Assembly (NCBI GenBank): GCA_964625335.1
Contig: CAZVBE010000023.1
Location: 1-29,992 of the forward strand
Source of the DNA: CAZGUG01 sp964625335
GTDB lineage: Bacteria; Bacillota; Clostridia; Ch29
DNA: 29,992 nt
Direction: 5' to 3'
Numbering within the stretch: position 1 is the first letter of the stretch; the number at the start of each line of letters is the position of its first letter. A program made the translations under genes and the position numbers. The notes beneath the pieces are model-generated. The model searched no databases. It was not told the DNA's origin and was given only the letters and a program-made list of their open reading frames with translations. Positions 7,600-13,301 of the stretch are shown here, one piece after another.

Positions 7600-7830
7600 T
7601 CCCCTGGCGGCTGGACGCCGCCAGGGCTCCAAATGGTGGGCATGTCGATTAACGTGGCGCGGGTTTGCGAAGTCCTTGAGCCTTAGTGCTTGTACTTGGC
7701 GAAAGGATTTAGCAAACCTGCTGATAGGCGATGATGCGAGCGCTTTGCGCGAGCTAGCCTATCAGCGGGTGTAACCCGCGCCACGATAGGCAGACCAAGT
7801 GAGCGCAGCGAGCAATGTCTGCCTATCTAT
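7600..7830. repeat. GC-rich multi-hairpin element C
   Basis: A compact array of perfect inverted repeats: CCCTGGCGGC (7602-7611) with GCCGCCAGGG (7617-7626); CGTGGCGCGGGTT (7653-7665) with AACCCGCGCCACG (7773-7785); nested inside, GGTTTGC (7662-7668) with GCAAACC (7712-7718), and GCTGATAGGC (7720-7729) with GCCTATCAGC (7757-7766); then GATAGGCAGAC (7785-7795) with GTCTGCCTATC (7817-7827). The 13-base outer arm and the GGTTTGC arm share bases, so two exclusive folds are possible. It shares TAACGTGGCGCG and the preceding small hairpin with element B. No coding potential is seen. Candidate roles: recombination site, mobile palindrome, or structured RNA. Confidence 0.6.
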
Positions 7831-7864
7831 GTAATTACCGACATCATGTCGCAAAAACATCTCT

Positions 7865-7942
7865 ACAAGTGGTATTAGTAATGCTATGCCGGGAATACCT
7901 CCATATAAGTGGTATCTACCACGTAGTGTCGGGAATATCCAC
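7865..7942. repeat. two imperfect 40-base tandem repeats
   Basis: Units begin at 7865 (ACAAGTGGTAT) and 7905 (ATAAGTGGTAT) and both carry a G-T/C-CGGGAATA block followed by CC about 28 bases in. The period is 40 bases. Only two copies are present and neither is a clear palindrome. The surrounding 7830-8190 holds no recognisable gene. Confidence 0.5.
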
Positions 7943-8199
7943 TATAGATGATGTTGCTTATATTCATCTACCCCCTGAATAATTCCGTCTAAAGGACTTT
8001 GAGCATGCGTCATCCTTATAGTTCACCTATCGTTATATTATCTATTAATTAGATACAATTCTACATATTACCATTCTATTTTGAACAAGTATTTCCTGCT
8101 AATACCATATAAAAATTCAATTTTCTATAGTCGTCCCATATATCGATTCTTATTACGTGCATTGAAGACAATGCTGGCTGTCCGGATGCTTCCGGAATG

Positions 8200-8297
8200 G
8201 GTATCCGAATGTGGCTGAAATACGCAGTAAACAAGGCAGTCCACAGTGTAATAGGGATTAACATGGACGGATGCAAAGAAATACTGGGGAATTTTTC
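8200..8297 (+). pseudogene. IS256-family (mutator-type) transposase relic
   Basis: In one plus-strand frame a stretch of about 30 codons reads YAVNKAVHSVIGINMDGCKE followed by ILGNF, which matches the IS256-family pattern around the first catalytic region (n-k-A-v-y-v-xl-G-v-n-x-dG-xkexLG). Nothing before or after continues the protein, so only a short internal fragment survives. Identification is by motif recall and not by alignment. Confidence 0.5.
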
Positions 8298-8326
8298 TCA
8301 AAGTTTTTTCGTTTGCCCCTTTTATA

Positions 8327-8348
8327 CGAACATATATTCGTGTATAAT
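8327..8348 (+). promoter_or_regulatory. LexA (SOS) box and -10 of the Y-family polymerase gene
   Basis: CGAACATATATTCG (8327-8340) differs by one base from the symmetrical Gram-positive LexA/DinR consensus CGAACNNNNGTTCG. A TATAAT lies 2 bases downstream at 8343-8348, so LexA bound here would block the promoter. The gene begins 146 bases further on, leaving a long leader that contains a dispersed repeat. Confidence 0.75.
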
Positions 8349-8420
8349 ATATTTACCAATATAACCCGTAGTTTGCAGGTTGGCAGGCGGTGTGTCCCCA
8401 TACCCAATAGACTATCAATC

Positions 8421-8467
8421 GGGGACATTCCGCAGCAAGGAATACCCATTAAAAGCGGTGTGTCCTC
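8421..8467 (+). repeat. dispersed palindrome-ended repeat, copy 1
   Basis: GGGGACATTCCGCAGCAAGGAAT opens the element and GCGGTGTGTCC closes it. A second copy in opposite orientation lies at 10724-10780. The ends (GGGACA/TGTCC) are complementary, giving a REP-like unit of about 47-57 bases. A further GCGGTGTGTCC-like end lies just upstream at about 8389-8399. This copy lies in the transcribed leader of the polymerase gene. Confidence 0.6.
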
Positions 8468-8493
8468 ATACCTTATAAGGAGGGTGAAGCAAT

Positions 8494-9747
8494 ATGCCGG
8501 ACAGGATAATAATGCATATAGACGTAAACTCCGCCTTTCTTTCGTGGCAGGCGGTATATAATCTCCAAAGAGGACATCCTGTTGACTTGCGGGAAATACC
8601 CTCCGCAGTAGCGGGAAGCCAGGCAACCCGCCATGGAATAATACTGGCAAGGTCGATACCGGCAAAGGAGTGCGGTGTCAAAACCGGTGAACCGGTCTGG
8701 GAAGCCAAAAATAAATGCAGACAGCTTGTGCTGGTTCCTCCCGACCACCACCTGTACATGAAATGCAGCAACACCCTGATGGAAGTCTTACGGGAATACT
8801 CGCCAAAGGTACAGCAATACTCGATAGACGAGGCCTTTCTGGATTATACCGGCATGGAAAAGCGCTTTGGCGGACCGGTGGCCCTTGCAAACCGCCTGAA
8901 AGACAGGATACAAAAAGAGCTTGGTTTTACCGTCAATATAGGTATCTCCTGCAATAAGCTGCTGGCAAAGATGGCTTCGGAATTCAAAAAACCCGACAGG
9001 GTTCACACTCTGTTTCCCGAAGAAATAGAACACAAGATGTGGCCTCTGCCGGTGGAAAAACTGTTCATGGTAGGACGTGCAACCACAAAAAAACTCTACA
9101 GCATGGGTATATGCACCATAGGAGATCTGGCTCGTATCGACCCGGACCTTTTAAAGCATAAATTAAAGTCCCACGGCCTGCTTATATATAACTACGCACG
9201 GGGCATGGAGGATTCGGCGGTCTTCCCCGGATATTATATGCCAATGAAGGGCATGGGCAACAGCTCCACAATACCCTTTGACGTGGAAGATACACATACC
9301 GCCCGCCTTATACTGCTGTCGCTGTCCGAAACGGTGGCCATGCGCCTTAGGCATTCGCAAAGCTGCTGCAGCGTAATAGCCGTATCAATAAAATATTCGG
9401 ACTTTAAGTGCTGCTCTCACCAGCAAAAGCTTTTGACCCCGGTAAACTGTACGATGGATATATACAAAACGGCGGCGCGCCTGTTTAACGAGGCATGGGA
9501 CGGCTCCCCCGTAAGACATATAGGATTAAGGGTGACCGACCTTGGCAGGGATAACCATATTCAGTGCTCGGTCTTTGACCATCCCTGCCATACCAGAAAC
9601 CTTGAGCTTGACAAAACGATGGACAGCATAAGAAACCTCTACGGTATAGGGTCGGTAGTAAGGGCGTGCTTCATAAACTCCGGAATATGCGCATCCCTGG
9701 GGGGAGCAGGACCGGAAAACTGGCCGGTAATGAGCAGTATATTATAG
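8494..9747 (+). CDS. Y-family translesion DNA polymerase (DinB/UmuC type)
   Basis: 417 residues, the usual length of DinB/UvrX-type enzymes. The palm carboxylates are visible: D10 in MHIDVNSAF and D112, E113 in YSIDEAFLDY. The NIGISCNKLLAKMAS segment and the helix-hairpin-helix region (VGRATTKKLYSMGICTIGDL) follow, then a little-finger domain that is less conserved. It copies across damaged DNA with low fidelity. The ATG sits behind GGAGG, and the LexA box with TATAAT about 150 bases upstream makes it an SOS gene. The small ORF 13 bases downstream is its likely operon partner, a pairing common in Clostridia. The long N-terminal resemblance to UvrX of Bacillus prophages is compatible, but no phage context is seen. 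Confidence 0.93.
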   Translation: MPDRIIMHIDVNSAFLSWQAVYNLQRGHPVDLREIPSAVAGSQATRHGIILARSIPAKECGVKTGEPVWEAKNKCRQLVLVPPDHHLYMKCSNTLMEVLREYSPKVQQYSIDEAFLDYTGMEKRFGGPVALANRLKDRIQKELGFTVNIGISCNKLLAKMASEFKKPDRVHTLFPEEIEHKMWPLPVEKLFMVGRATTKKLYSMGICTIGDLARIDPDLLKHKLKSHGLLIYNYARGMEDSAVFPGYYMPMKGMGNSSTIPFDVEDTHTARLILLSLSETVAMRLRHSQSCCSVIAVSIKYSDFKCCSHQQKLLTPVNCTMDIYKTAARLFNEAWDGSPVRHIGLRVTDLGRDNHIQCSVFDHPCHTRNLELDKTMDSIRNLYGIGSVVRACFINSGICASLGGAGPENWPVMSSIL

Positions 9748-9760
9748 GAGAGTGCAGCGT

Positions 9761-10000
9761 ATGAAGGTATTAAACAAGCCTGTTGATATGATAGCGGTAT
9801 TCTACAGTTCGGGTAAGGTTGAGCCTGTGAAGTTCAAATACGGGGATATACCCGTTAATGTACATAAGATACTTAAAAAATACAATGAAAGGCTGGCGGG
9901 AAACAGGAGAATATGCTTTGTATGCATCAACGACGGGGCGAAAATGTACGAACTCAAATACGAGGTGGACACACAGGTCTGGTATTTGTTTAAAATGTAG
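9761..10000 (+). CDS. small conserved partner protein of the Y-family polymerase
   Basis: 79 residues, starting at ATG 9761 10 bases behind GGAG; the in-frame GTG at 9752 is only one base from that ribosome site and is unlikely. The protein has an alternating beta pattern (VDMIAVFYSSGKVEPVKFKY, later RICFVCINDGAKMYELKYE and VWYLFKM at the end), suggesting a small beta barrel or SH3-like fold. No catalytic residues are evident. It is co-transcribed with the polymerase and so SOS-induced; a polymerase accessory or nucleic-acid binding role is inference. Confidence 0.75.
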   Translation: MKVLNKPVDMIAVFYSSGKVEPVKFKYGDIPVNVHKILKKYNERLAGNRRICFVCINDGAKMYELKYEVDTQVWYLFKM

Positions 10001-10017
10001 GGACGAGCGGCCAAATC

Positions 10018-10060
10018 AAAATACGGGATAGGGCTGTATACAGCTCTGTCCCGTATTTTT
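10018..10060. terminator. bidirectional intrinsic terminator
   Basis: AATACGGGAtAGGGCTGT pairs with its near-perfect complement around a TATA loop, and the stem is followed by TTTTT on the plus strand and by TTTTG on the minus strand. It ends the polymerase operon from the left and the superoxide dismutase gene from the right. Confidence 0.8.
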
Positions 10061-10082
10061 GCTCACCGGTCCCGTTGGCCTG

Positions 10083-10700
10083 TCAGCAGCATGAACAGCA
10101 GCAGCCTCCGCATTCCGCTTCAAACCGGGTTCCAATGTCTGTCCAGTTAACAAGGTTCCACCAGCTTTGTATGAAATCCGGCCTTTTATTTTTATATTTT
10201 AAGTAATAGGCGTGTTCCCAGACATCCAAAGCCATTATGGGTACCACACCGGGCAGCAGTTGATTCTGGTGCTTTTCCACCGTCAAAATGCTAAGCCTTT
10301 CATCCTGGCACGAGTATACAAGCAGTGCCCAGCCCGAGCCTTCCACCGCTGCGGCCGCGGCCGAAAATTCCTTCCTGAAGGATTCAAAACTGCCAAAGTC
10401 CTCGTCAATCTGCGTCTCAAGCCTGCCCTCCGGCTGTCCTCCCCCATCGGGAGACATGCTTTCCCAGTAAAGGGTATGCAGGAAATGTCCTGCTCCATGA
10501 AAAGCCAGTTCCCTTTCCCAATGCTTGATAAGCGCGAAATCCTGTTTTTCCCGCGCTTCCTTTAATTTGTCCAGCGCATTGTTAAGTCCCGTCACATAAC
10601 CGTTGTGATGCATGTCATGGTGAATCCTGACCGTTTCCTCATCCATATGGGGCTCCAAAGCATTATACGGGTAAGGCAGCTTTGGTAAACTATATTTCAT
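10083..10700 (-). CDS. Fe/Mn superoxide dismutase with cysteine-rich tail
   Basis: 205 residues. The metal ligands are H27 (RIHHDMHH), H75 (GHFLHTLYW), D159 and H163 (LDVWEHAYYLKY). The enzyme removes superoxide, here protecting an anaerobe. In the second ligand motif the usual GHxNH is GHFLH, replacing a commonly conserved Asn. The C-terminus ends ECGGCCCSCC: six of the last nine residues are Cys, outside the normal fold boundary. This could bind metal or a thiol partner. The ATG at 10700 follows GGAGGAGAG. It is transcribed in the same direction as the ferritin-like gene upstream, with a palindromic repeat between them, so the pair may form an oxidative-stress unit. Fe versus Mn preference cannot be told. 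Confidence 0.93.
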   Translation of the reverse strand: MKYSLPKLPYPYNALEPHMDEETVRIHHDMHHNGYVTGLNNALDKLKEAREKQDFALIKHWERELAFHGAGHFLHTLYWESMSPDGGGQPEGRLETQIDEDFGSFESFRKEFSAAAAAVEGSGWALLVYSCQDERLSILTVEKHQNQLLPGVVPIMALDVWEHAYYLKYKNKRPDFIQSWWNLVNWTDIGTRFEAECGGCCCSCC

Positions 10701-10723
10701 GTTCTCTCCTCCTTGTAATTAAG

Positions 10724-10780
10724 GAAAGGGGACACGCCGCTGCTAACGCGGGCATTCCTTGCTGCGGAATGTCCCCTTTC
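10724..10780 (-). repeat. dispersed palindrome-ended repeat, copy 2
   Basis: In opposite orientation to the copy at 8421-8467: read on the minus strand it begins GAAAGGGGACATTCCGCAGC and ends GTGTCCCCTTTC. The ends GAAAGGGGACA/TGTCCCCTTTC are complementary. It occupies the whole gap between the ferritin-like gene and the superoxide dismutase, so it would lie in the mRNA if the two are co-transcribed. Confidence 0.65.
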
Positions 10781-10798
10781 TATATAGATTATCAATAA

Positions 10799-11323
10799 CT
10801 ATTGAAAAAGGTACGACCCTATATCCTCCCAGTTCTTCCTCATCAAATTTTGATACTGGTCGTGAAACACCTTCATATGCCCGGTTTCCCATTCTGACAG
10901 GGTCTTTAGAAACTTTCTGACTTCTCCGTCATCCACCCTGGTGGCAGCATATTTGTAGAACATCGAAAAGTCCTTTTCTATCAGATATGCCATCCGTACG
11001 ATTGTAAGGTCGGATATTCGTTCTTCTTCGTCACCGGTATCGAATGTCCCGGATTCATCGGCAAATATCTTTGGACTCTCCATGAGCTTCTTTACGTCTA
11101 CAACCCAGGATATCACCTGTATGCTCTCATCCCCTCCCAGGGCATCAAACCTATCCTTGAGTATGTTGTAATGCTCCTTTTCCATATCCGCCAGCTGTTC
11201 AAATATCTCCCTGGTTTGGGCGTTTTTTATTTTCCCGGCATAGTACCGGTAGAAATTCTCCCCCTGTCTCTCCATCCGCATAGCAAACTGCAGTATCTTC
11301 CTTATATTGTCTATATCTGACAC
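10799..11323 (-). CDS. ferritin-like di-iron protein (rubrerythrin-type four-helix bundle)
   Basis: 174 residues without the rubredoxin tail of classic rubrerythrin. The di-iron ligands are spaced as two helix pairs: E18 and E48xxH51 (DMEKEHY), then E116 and E146xxH149 (EWETGHM). Expected role: peroxide reduction or iron handling in the cytoplasm. The start is odd: GTG at 11323 gives the natural family N-terminus, but the GGGAGG ribosome site is almost adjacent to it, and no ATG or TTG lies at a better distance before Met15. Met15 or Met17 would remove part of the first helix. The gene is followed by the superoxide dismutase on the same strand. Confidence 0.85.
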   Translation of the reverse strand: MSDIDNIRKILQFAMRMERQGENFYRYYAGKIKNAQTREIFEQLADMEKEHYNILKDRFDALGGDESIQVISWVVDVKKLMESPKIFADESGTFDTGDEEERISDLTIVRMAYLIEKDFSMFYKYAATRVDDGEVRKFLKTLSEWETGHMKVFHDQYQNLMRKNWEDIGSYLFQ

Positions 11324-11384
11324 CTCCCTTAATCATTTGTTTTATTTGTACCCTTGTTTAAGGTTTTAAAAACATACCATGTAA

Positions 11385-11420
11385 ATAAAAAAACACTGCA
11401 CCAATCGTGACTGCAGTGTT
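11385..11420 (-). terminator. intrinsic terminator of the PadR operon
   Basis: On the minus strand AACACTGCA (paired with TGCAGTGTT across an 11-base loop) is followed by a run of seven T. It lies about 60 bases after the papain-like gene and ends that operon. Confidence 0.8.
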
Positions 11421-11477
11421 CGGAACCTGTATGAGTTTTTCCATACTTTTTCTTCATTGCAATAAAGCTTATAATAC

Positions 11478-12050
11478 TTAAGACGCCACTAAATCTCTGC
11501 TGTCTAATGCTCCATACTCCCAGGTGAATCCTTCAAACACTTTCTCTTTTGTTTCTATACACAATAAATCAGTAGGCCTTATAAATTCCGGGGGATTTTG
11601 GCTGCTTAGAATATTACTTTTGATAAGCAGCTCTGAAACAAACTGGGAACAAAAATAATATTTTTCCCTTTTCATCGAGATTTTCATCCCTGCGGTAAAC
11701 AGGCCGAAAAAGTTATATCTGAAAGACTCCCGGGCTGCTAAAAACCTTGACAGCTCGTTAACCAGAATATCATACTGCTGTTGGGTGATTCTAATCCTAT
11801 ACACAATGCACTCACAGTTCTTATTCTTTTTAAAAATGCCAAAACTAAAATTCTCTTCCACAAACCCTCCGGAAAAGGGATTATCAGCATGGATCCGTCC
11901 GAAGGAATACATGGATTTCAGACTGCTGTCAAGGCTTATCGACGCATGGACATATTTTGATTTAATAAATAGTCTTAACGCCCTGGACAACCATGTCCCT
12001 GTTTTCGAAAAAACCAGATAGATATACCTGTTGTTTTGTGTCTTTTCCAT
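11478..12050 (-). CDS. permuted papain-like (NlpC/P60-related) hydrolase
   Basis: 190 residues from ATG 12050. The circularly permuted papain-like amidase pattern is visible: the His comes first (H35 in KYVHASISL) and the Cys last (C134 in YYFCSQFVSELL), as in the YiiX family of NlpC/P60 relatives. Such enzymes cleave amide, thioester or peptide bonds; no signal peptide is seen, so it is likely cytoplasmic. An in-frame start further upstream (12113) would run 59 bases into the preceding membrane-protein gene and adds an unrelated Cys-rich segment, so ATG 12050 is preferred. It is third in a PadR-led operon and is followed by a terminator. Confidence 0.7.
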   Translation of the reverse strand: MEKTQNNRYIYLVFSKTGTWLSRALRLFIKSKYVHASISLDSSLKSMYSFGRIHADNPFSGGFVEENFSFGIFKKNKNCECIVYRIRITQQQYDILVNELSRFLAARESFRYNFFGLFTAGMKISMKREKYYFCSQFVSELLIKSNILSSQNPPEFIRPTDLLCIETKEKVFEGFTWEYGALDSRDLVAS

Positions 12051-12054
12051 TGTC

Positions 12055-12720
12055 TTATTCCCCGCTTTTTCTACGATTGGTTCCGGTAAGCACGAGGAAC
12101 AGAAACAATCCAATACCCGCTAATGAGAACACCATCAACGATCCGATTGCTATAAACATCTCACCGGTGGCATAACGCGTTATTGTTGCTGAAAATATAC
12201 TAAAAAGCAATATCCCGGTTGACAGGCCATAAAACGCGGCTCGTATTCTGTTCATTGCATATTTCCTGCGGGTTTCTCTGGTCAGTAAGCTGTAGGTTAT
12301 CAGCGCCCCGCCCGCTACCATGAATATTCCGGTAGAAGCAACGCTCACCGCATCCAGCCCCATAAAGTGTAACATCAAAGATGTAAATATTCCAAATAAC
12401 GTAAGCAACACCCCGGCTATTATCCCGGCAGTCGAAATACGTGTTGTCATGGTGGAATGGACCGACTGTCTTGCTTTGTCCTGTCCGAGGCTTCGCATAT
12501 CATCCACCAGTCCGCTTAAATCGCCCATTGAAATCACCGACTCTTTAAAGGCCTGATCGTCATCCATACCCCTGGCTTTATAATCCGCCACCTTTTCCTT
12601 CATATTTGTGGTGAGTTCTTCCTTCAGGTCAAACAGCTGCTGACTTGCTCCGATACCCGCAAACAGGTTTTCGATATATGCTTTTACCTTTTTATCTATA
12701 AAATTTTCATTCTTTGCCAT
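12055..12720 (-). CDS. PadR-linked membrane protein with HAAS/permease-prefix type N-terminal domain
   Basis: 221 residues. Residues 1-80 are a soluble helical domain of the kind (permease prefix domain 1, DUF1700/HAAS-like) usually encoded right after a PadR regulator; FIDKKVKAYIENLFAG and the SVISMGDLSGLVDDMR segment fit it. Four hydrophobic helices follow (about 102-122, 132-151, 168-187, 194-215), then a basic tail NRRKSGE. The ATG at 12720 overlaps the padR stop by 14 bases, so translation is coupled; a longer frame reaching 12870 only reads padR out of frame. The role is unknown; such proteins are thought to work with PadR in envelope-stress type regulation. Confidence 0.78.
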   Translation of the reverse strand: MAKNENFIDKKVKAYIENLFAGIGASQQLFDLKEELTTNMKEKVADYKARGMDDDQAFKESVISMGDLSGLVDDMRSLGQDKARQSVHSTMTTRISTAGIIAGVLLTLFGIFTSLMLHFMGLDAVSVASTGIFMVAGGALITYSLLTRETRRKYAMNRIRAAFYGLSTGILLFSIFSATITRYATGEMFIAIGSLMVFSLAGIGLFLFLVLTGTNRRKSGE

Positions 12721-13060
12721 CACTAACCCCTCCTTTGATAAGCCTATCCAGAATACCCTTTGCGAAGTCCCAGTCCCTTTTGCTTTGCTTATAAAGCTGT
12801 TTGCCGCTTTCGGTGATACGGTAATATTTCCGCCTTCCACCCTGGGTTTCATCTCCCCAATAGGAGACAATATGGCCTTCCATCTCTAACCGCCGAAAAG
12901 CTGTATATAGGGTTGCTTCCTTTAATTCATACTGGTTATCGCTTAATTCAATGATTTCTTTGTATATCCCGTATCCATAACTGTCGGCCTGTCTAAGCAC
13001 GTTTAAAACTATTGTGTCGGTATGGCCCCTTATTAGATCCGTTGATATTGTACTGTCCAT
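12707..13060 (-). CDS. PadR-family transcriptional regulator
   Basis: 117 residues, the size of the short PadR class (subfamily 2). The winged helix spans about 10-85: DTIVLNVLRQADSYGYGIYK, the ELKEATLYTAFRRLEMEG recognition region and the WGDETQGGRRKYYRIT wing, followed by a dimerisation helix that ends in KGILDRLIKG. It typically represses its own operon and releases DNA on binding a small ligand. It is first of three overlapping or adjacent genes (membrane protein, papain-like hydrolase). A strong promoter lies just upstream. Confidence 0.92.
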   Translation of the reverse strand: MDSTISTDLIRGHTDTIVLNVLRQADSYGYGIYKEIIELSDNQYELKEATLYTAFRRLEMEGHIVSYWGDETQGGRRKYYRITESGKQLYKQSKRDWDFAKGILDRLIKGGVSDGKE

Positions 13061-13082
13061 ATGTTCTCGCCTCCCATATTAT

Positions 13083-13111
13083 ATATTAAACCGCATTACT
13101 ATGTCTGTCAA
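13083..13111 (-). promoter_or_regulatory. sigma-A type promoter of the padR operon
   Basis: TTGACA (13106-13111 complement), 17-base spacer, TAATAT (13083-13088 complement). GGGAGG lies between the -10 and the ATG. The AT-rich near-palindromic stretch around the -10 is a plausible PadR operator, which is inference. Confidence 0.8.
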
Positions 13112-13230
13112 GGTACTATGGCAAAAATATATTGTGCAAGTTTCTACACAGTAAAATCCCTCAAAAAAAGGAGGGCCGGTATTAAGTTTTACAAGGGATA
13201 TGAGCCTGGAAGCGTTAAATAAGACAATCA

Positions 13231-13273
13231 AAAGTTAAAGTGCTGCCTGTGATTATAGCAGCACTTTAACTTT
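13231..13273. terminator. bidirectional terminator after the glucosaminidase gene
   Basis: AAAGTTAAAGTGCTGC pairs perfectly with GCAGCACTTTAACTTT over an 11-base loop. The plus side is followed by a T run, the minus side by TTTTGATT. The nearest minus-strand gene, the secreted glucosaminidase, ends 28 bases before it. Confidence 0.8.
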
Positions 13274-13301
13274 TTTTTACAGCATAAATCCATTTTAGAA
13301 A

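Noticed and set aside
7600..7830. Retron or IscB-type omega RNA
   Set aside because: Structured and GC-rich, but there is no reverse transcriptase and no IscB-like protein; the HNH protein at 254-769 is small and lacks RuvC-like segments.
7865..7942. CRISPR array
   Set aside because: Only two degenerate 40-base units without a spacer structure, and no cas gene in the window.
8258..8890. Several minus-strand frames of 66-135 codons opposite the start of the polymerase gene
   Set aside because: They are antisense to a clearly coding region with intact catalytic motifs and cross the SOS promoter and repeat.
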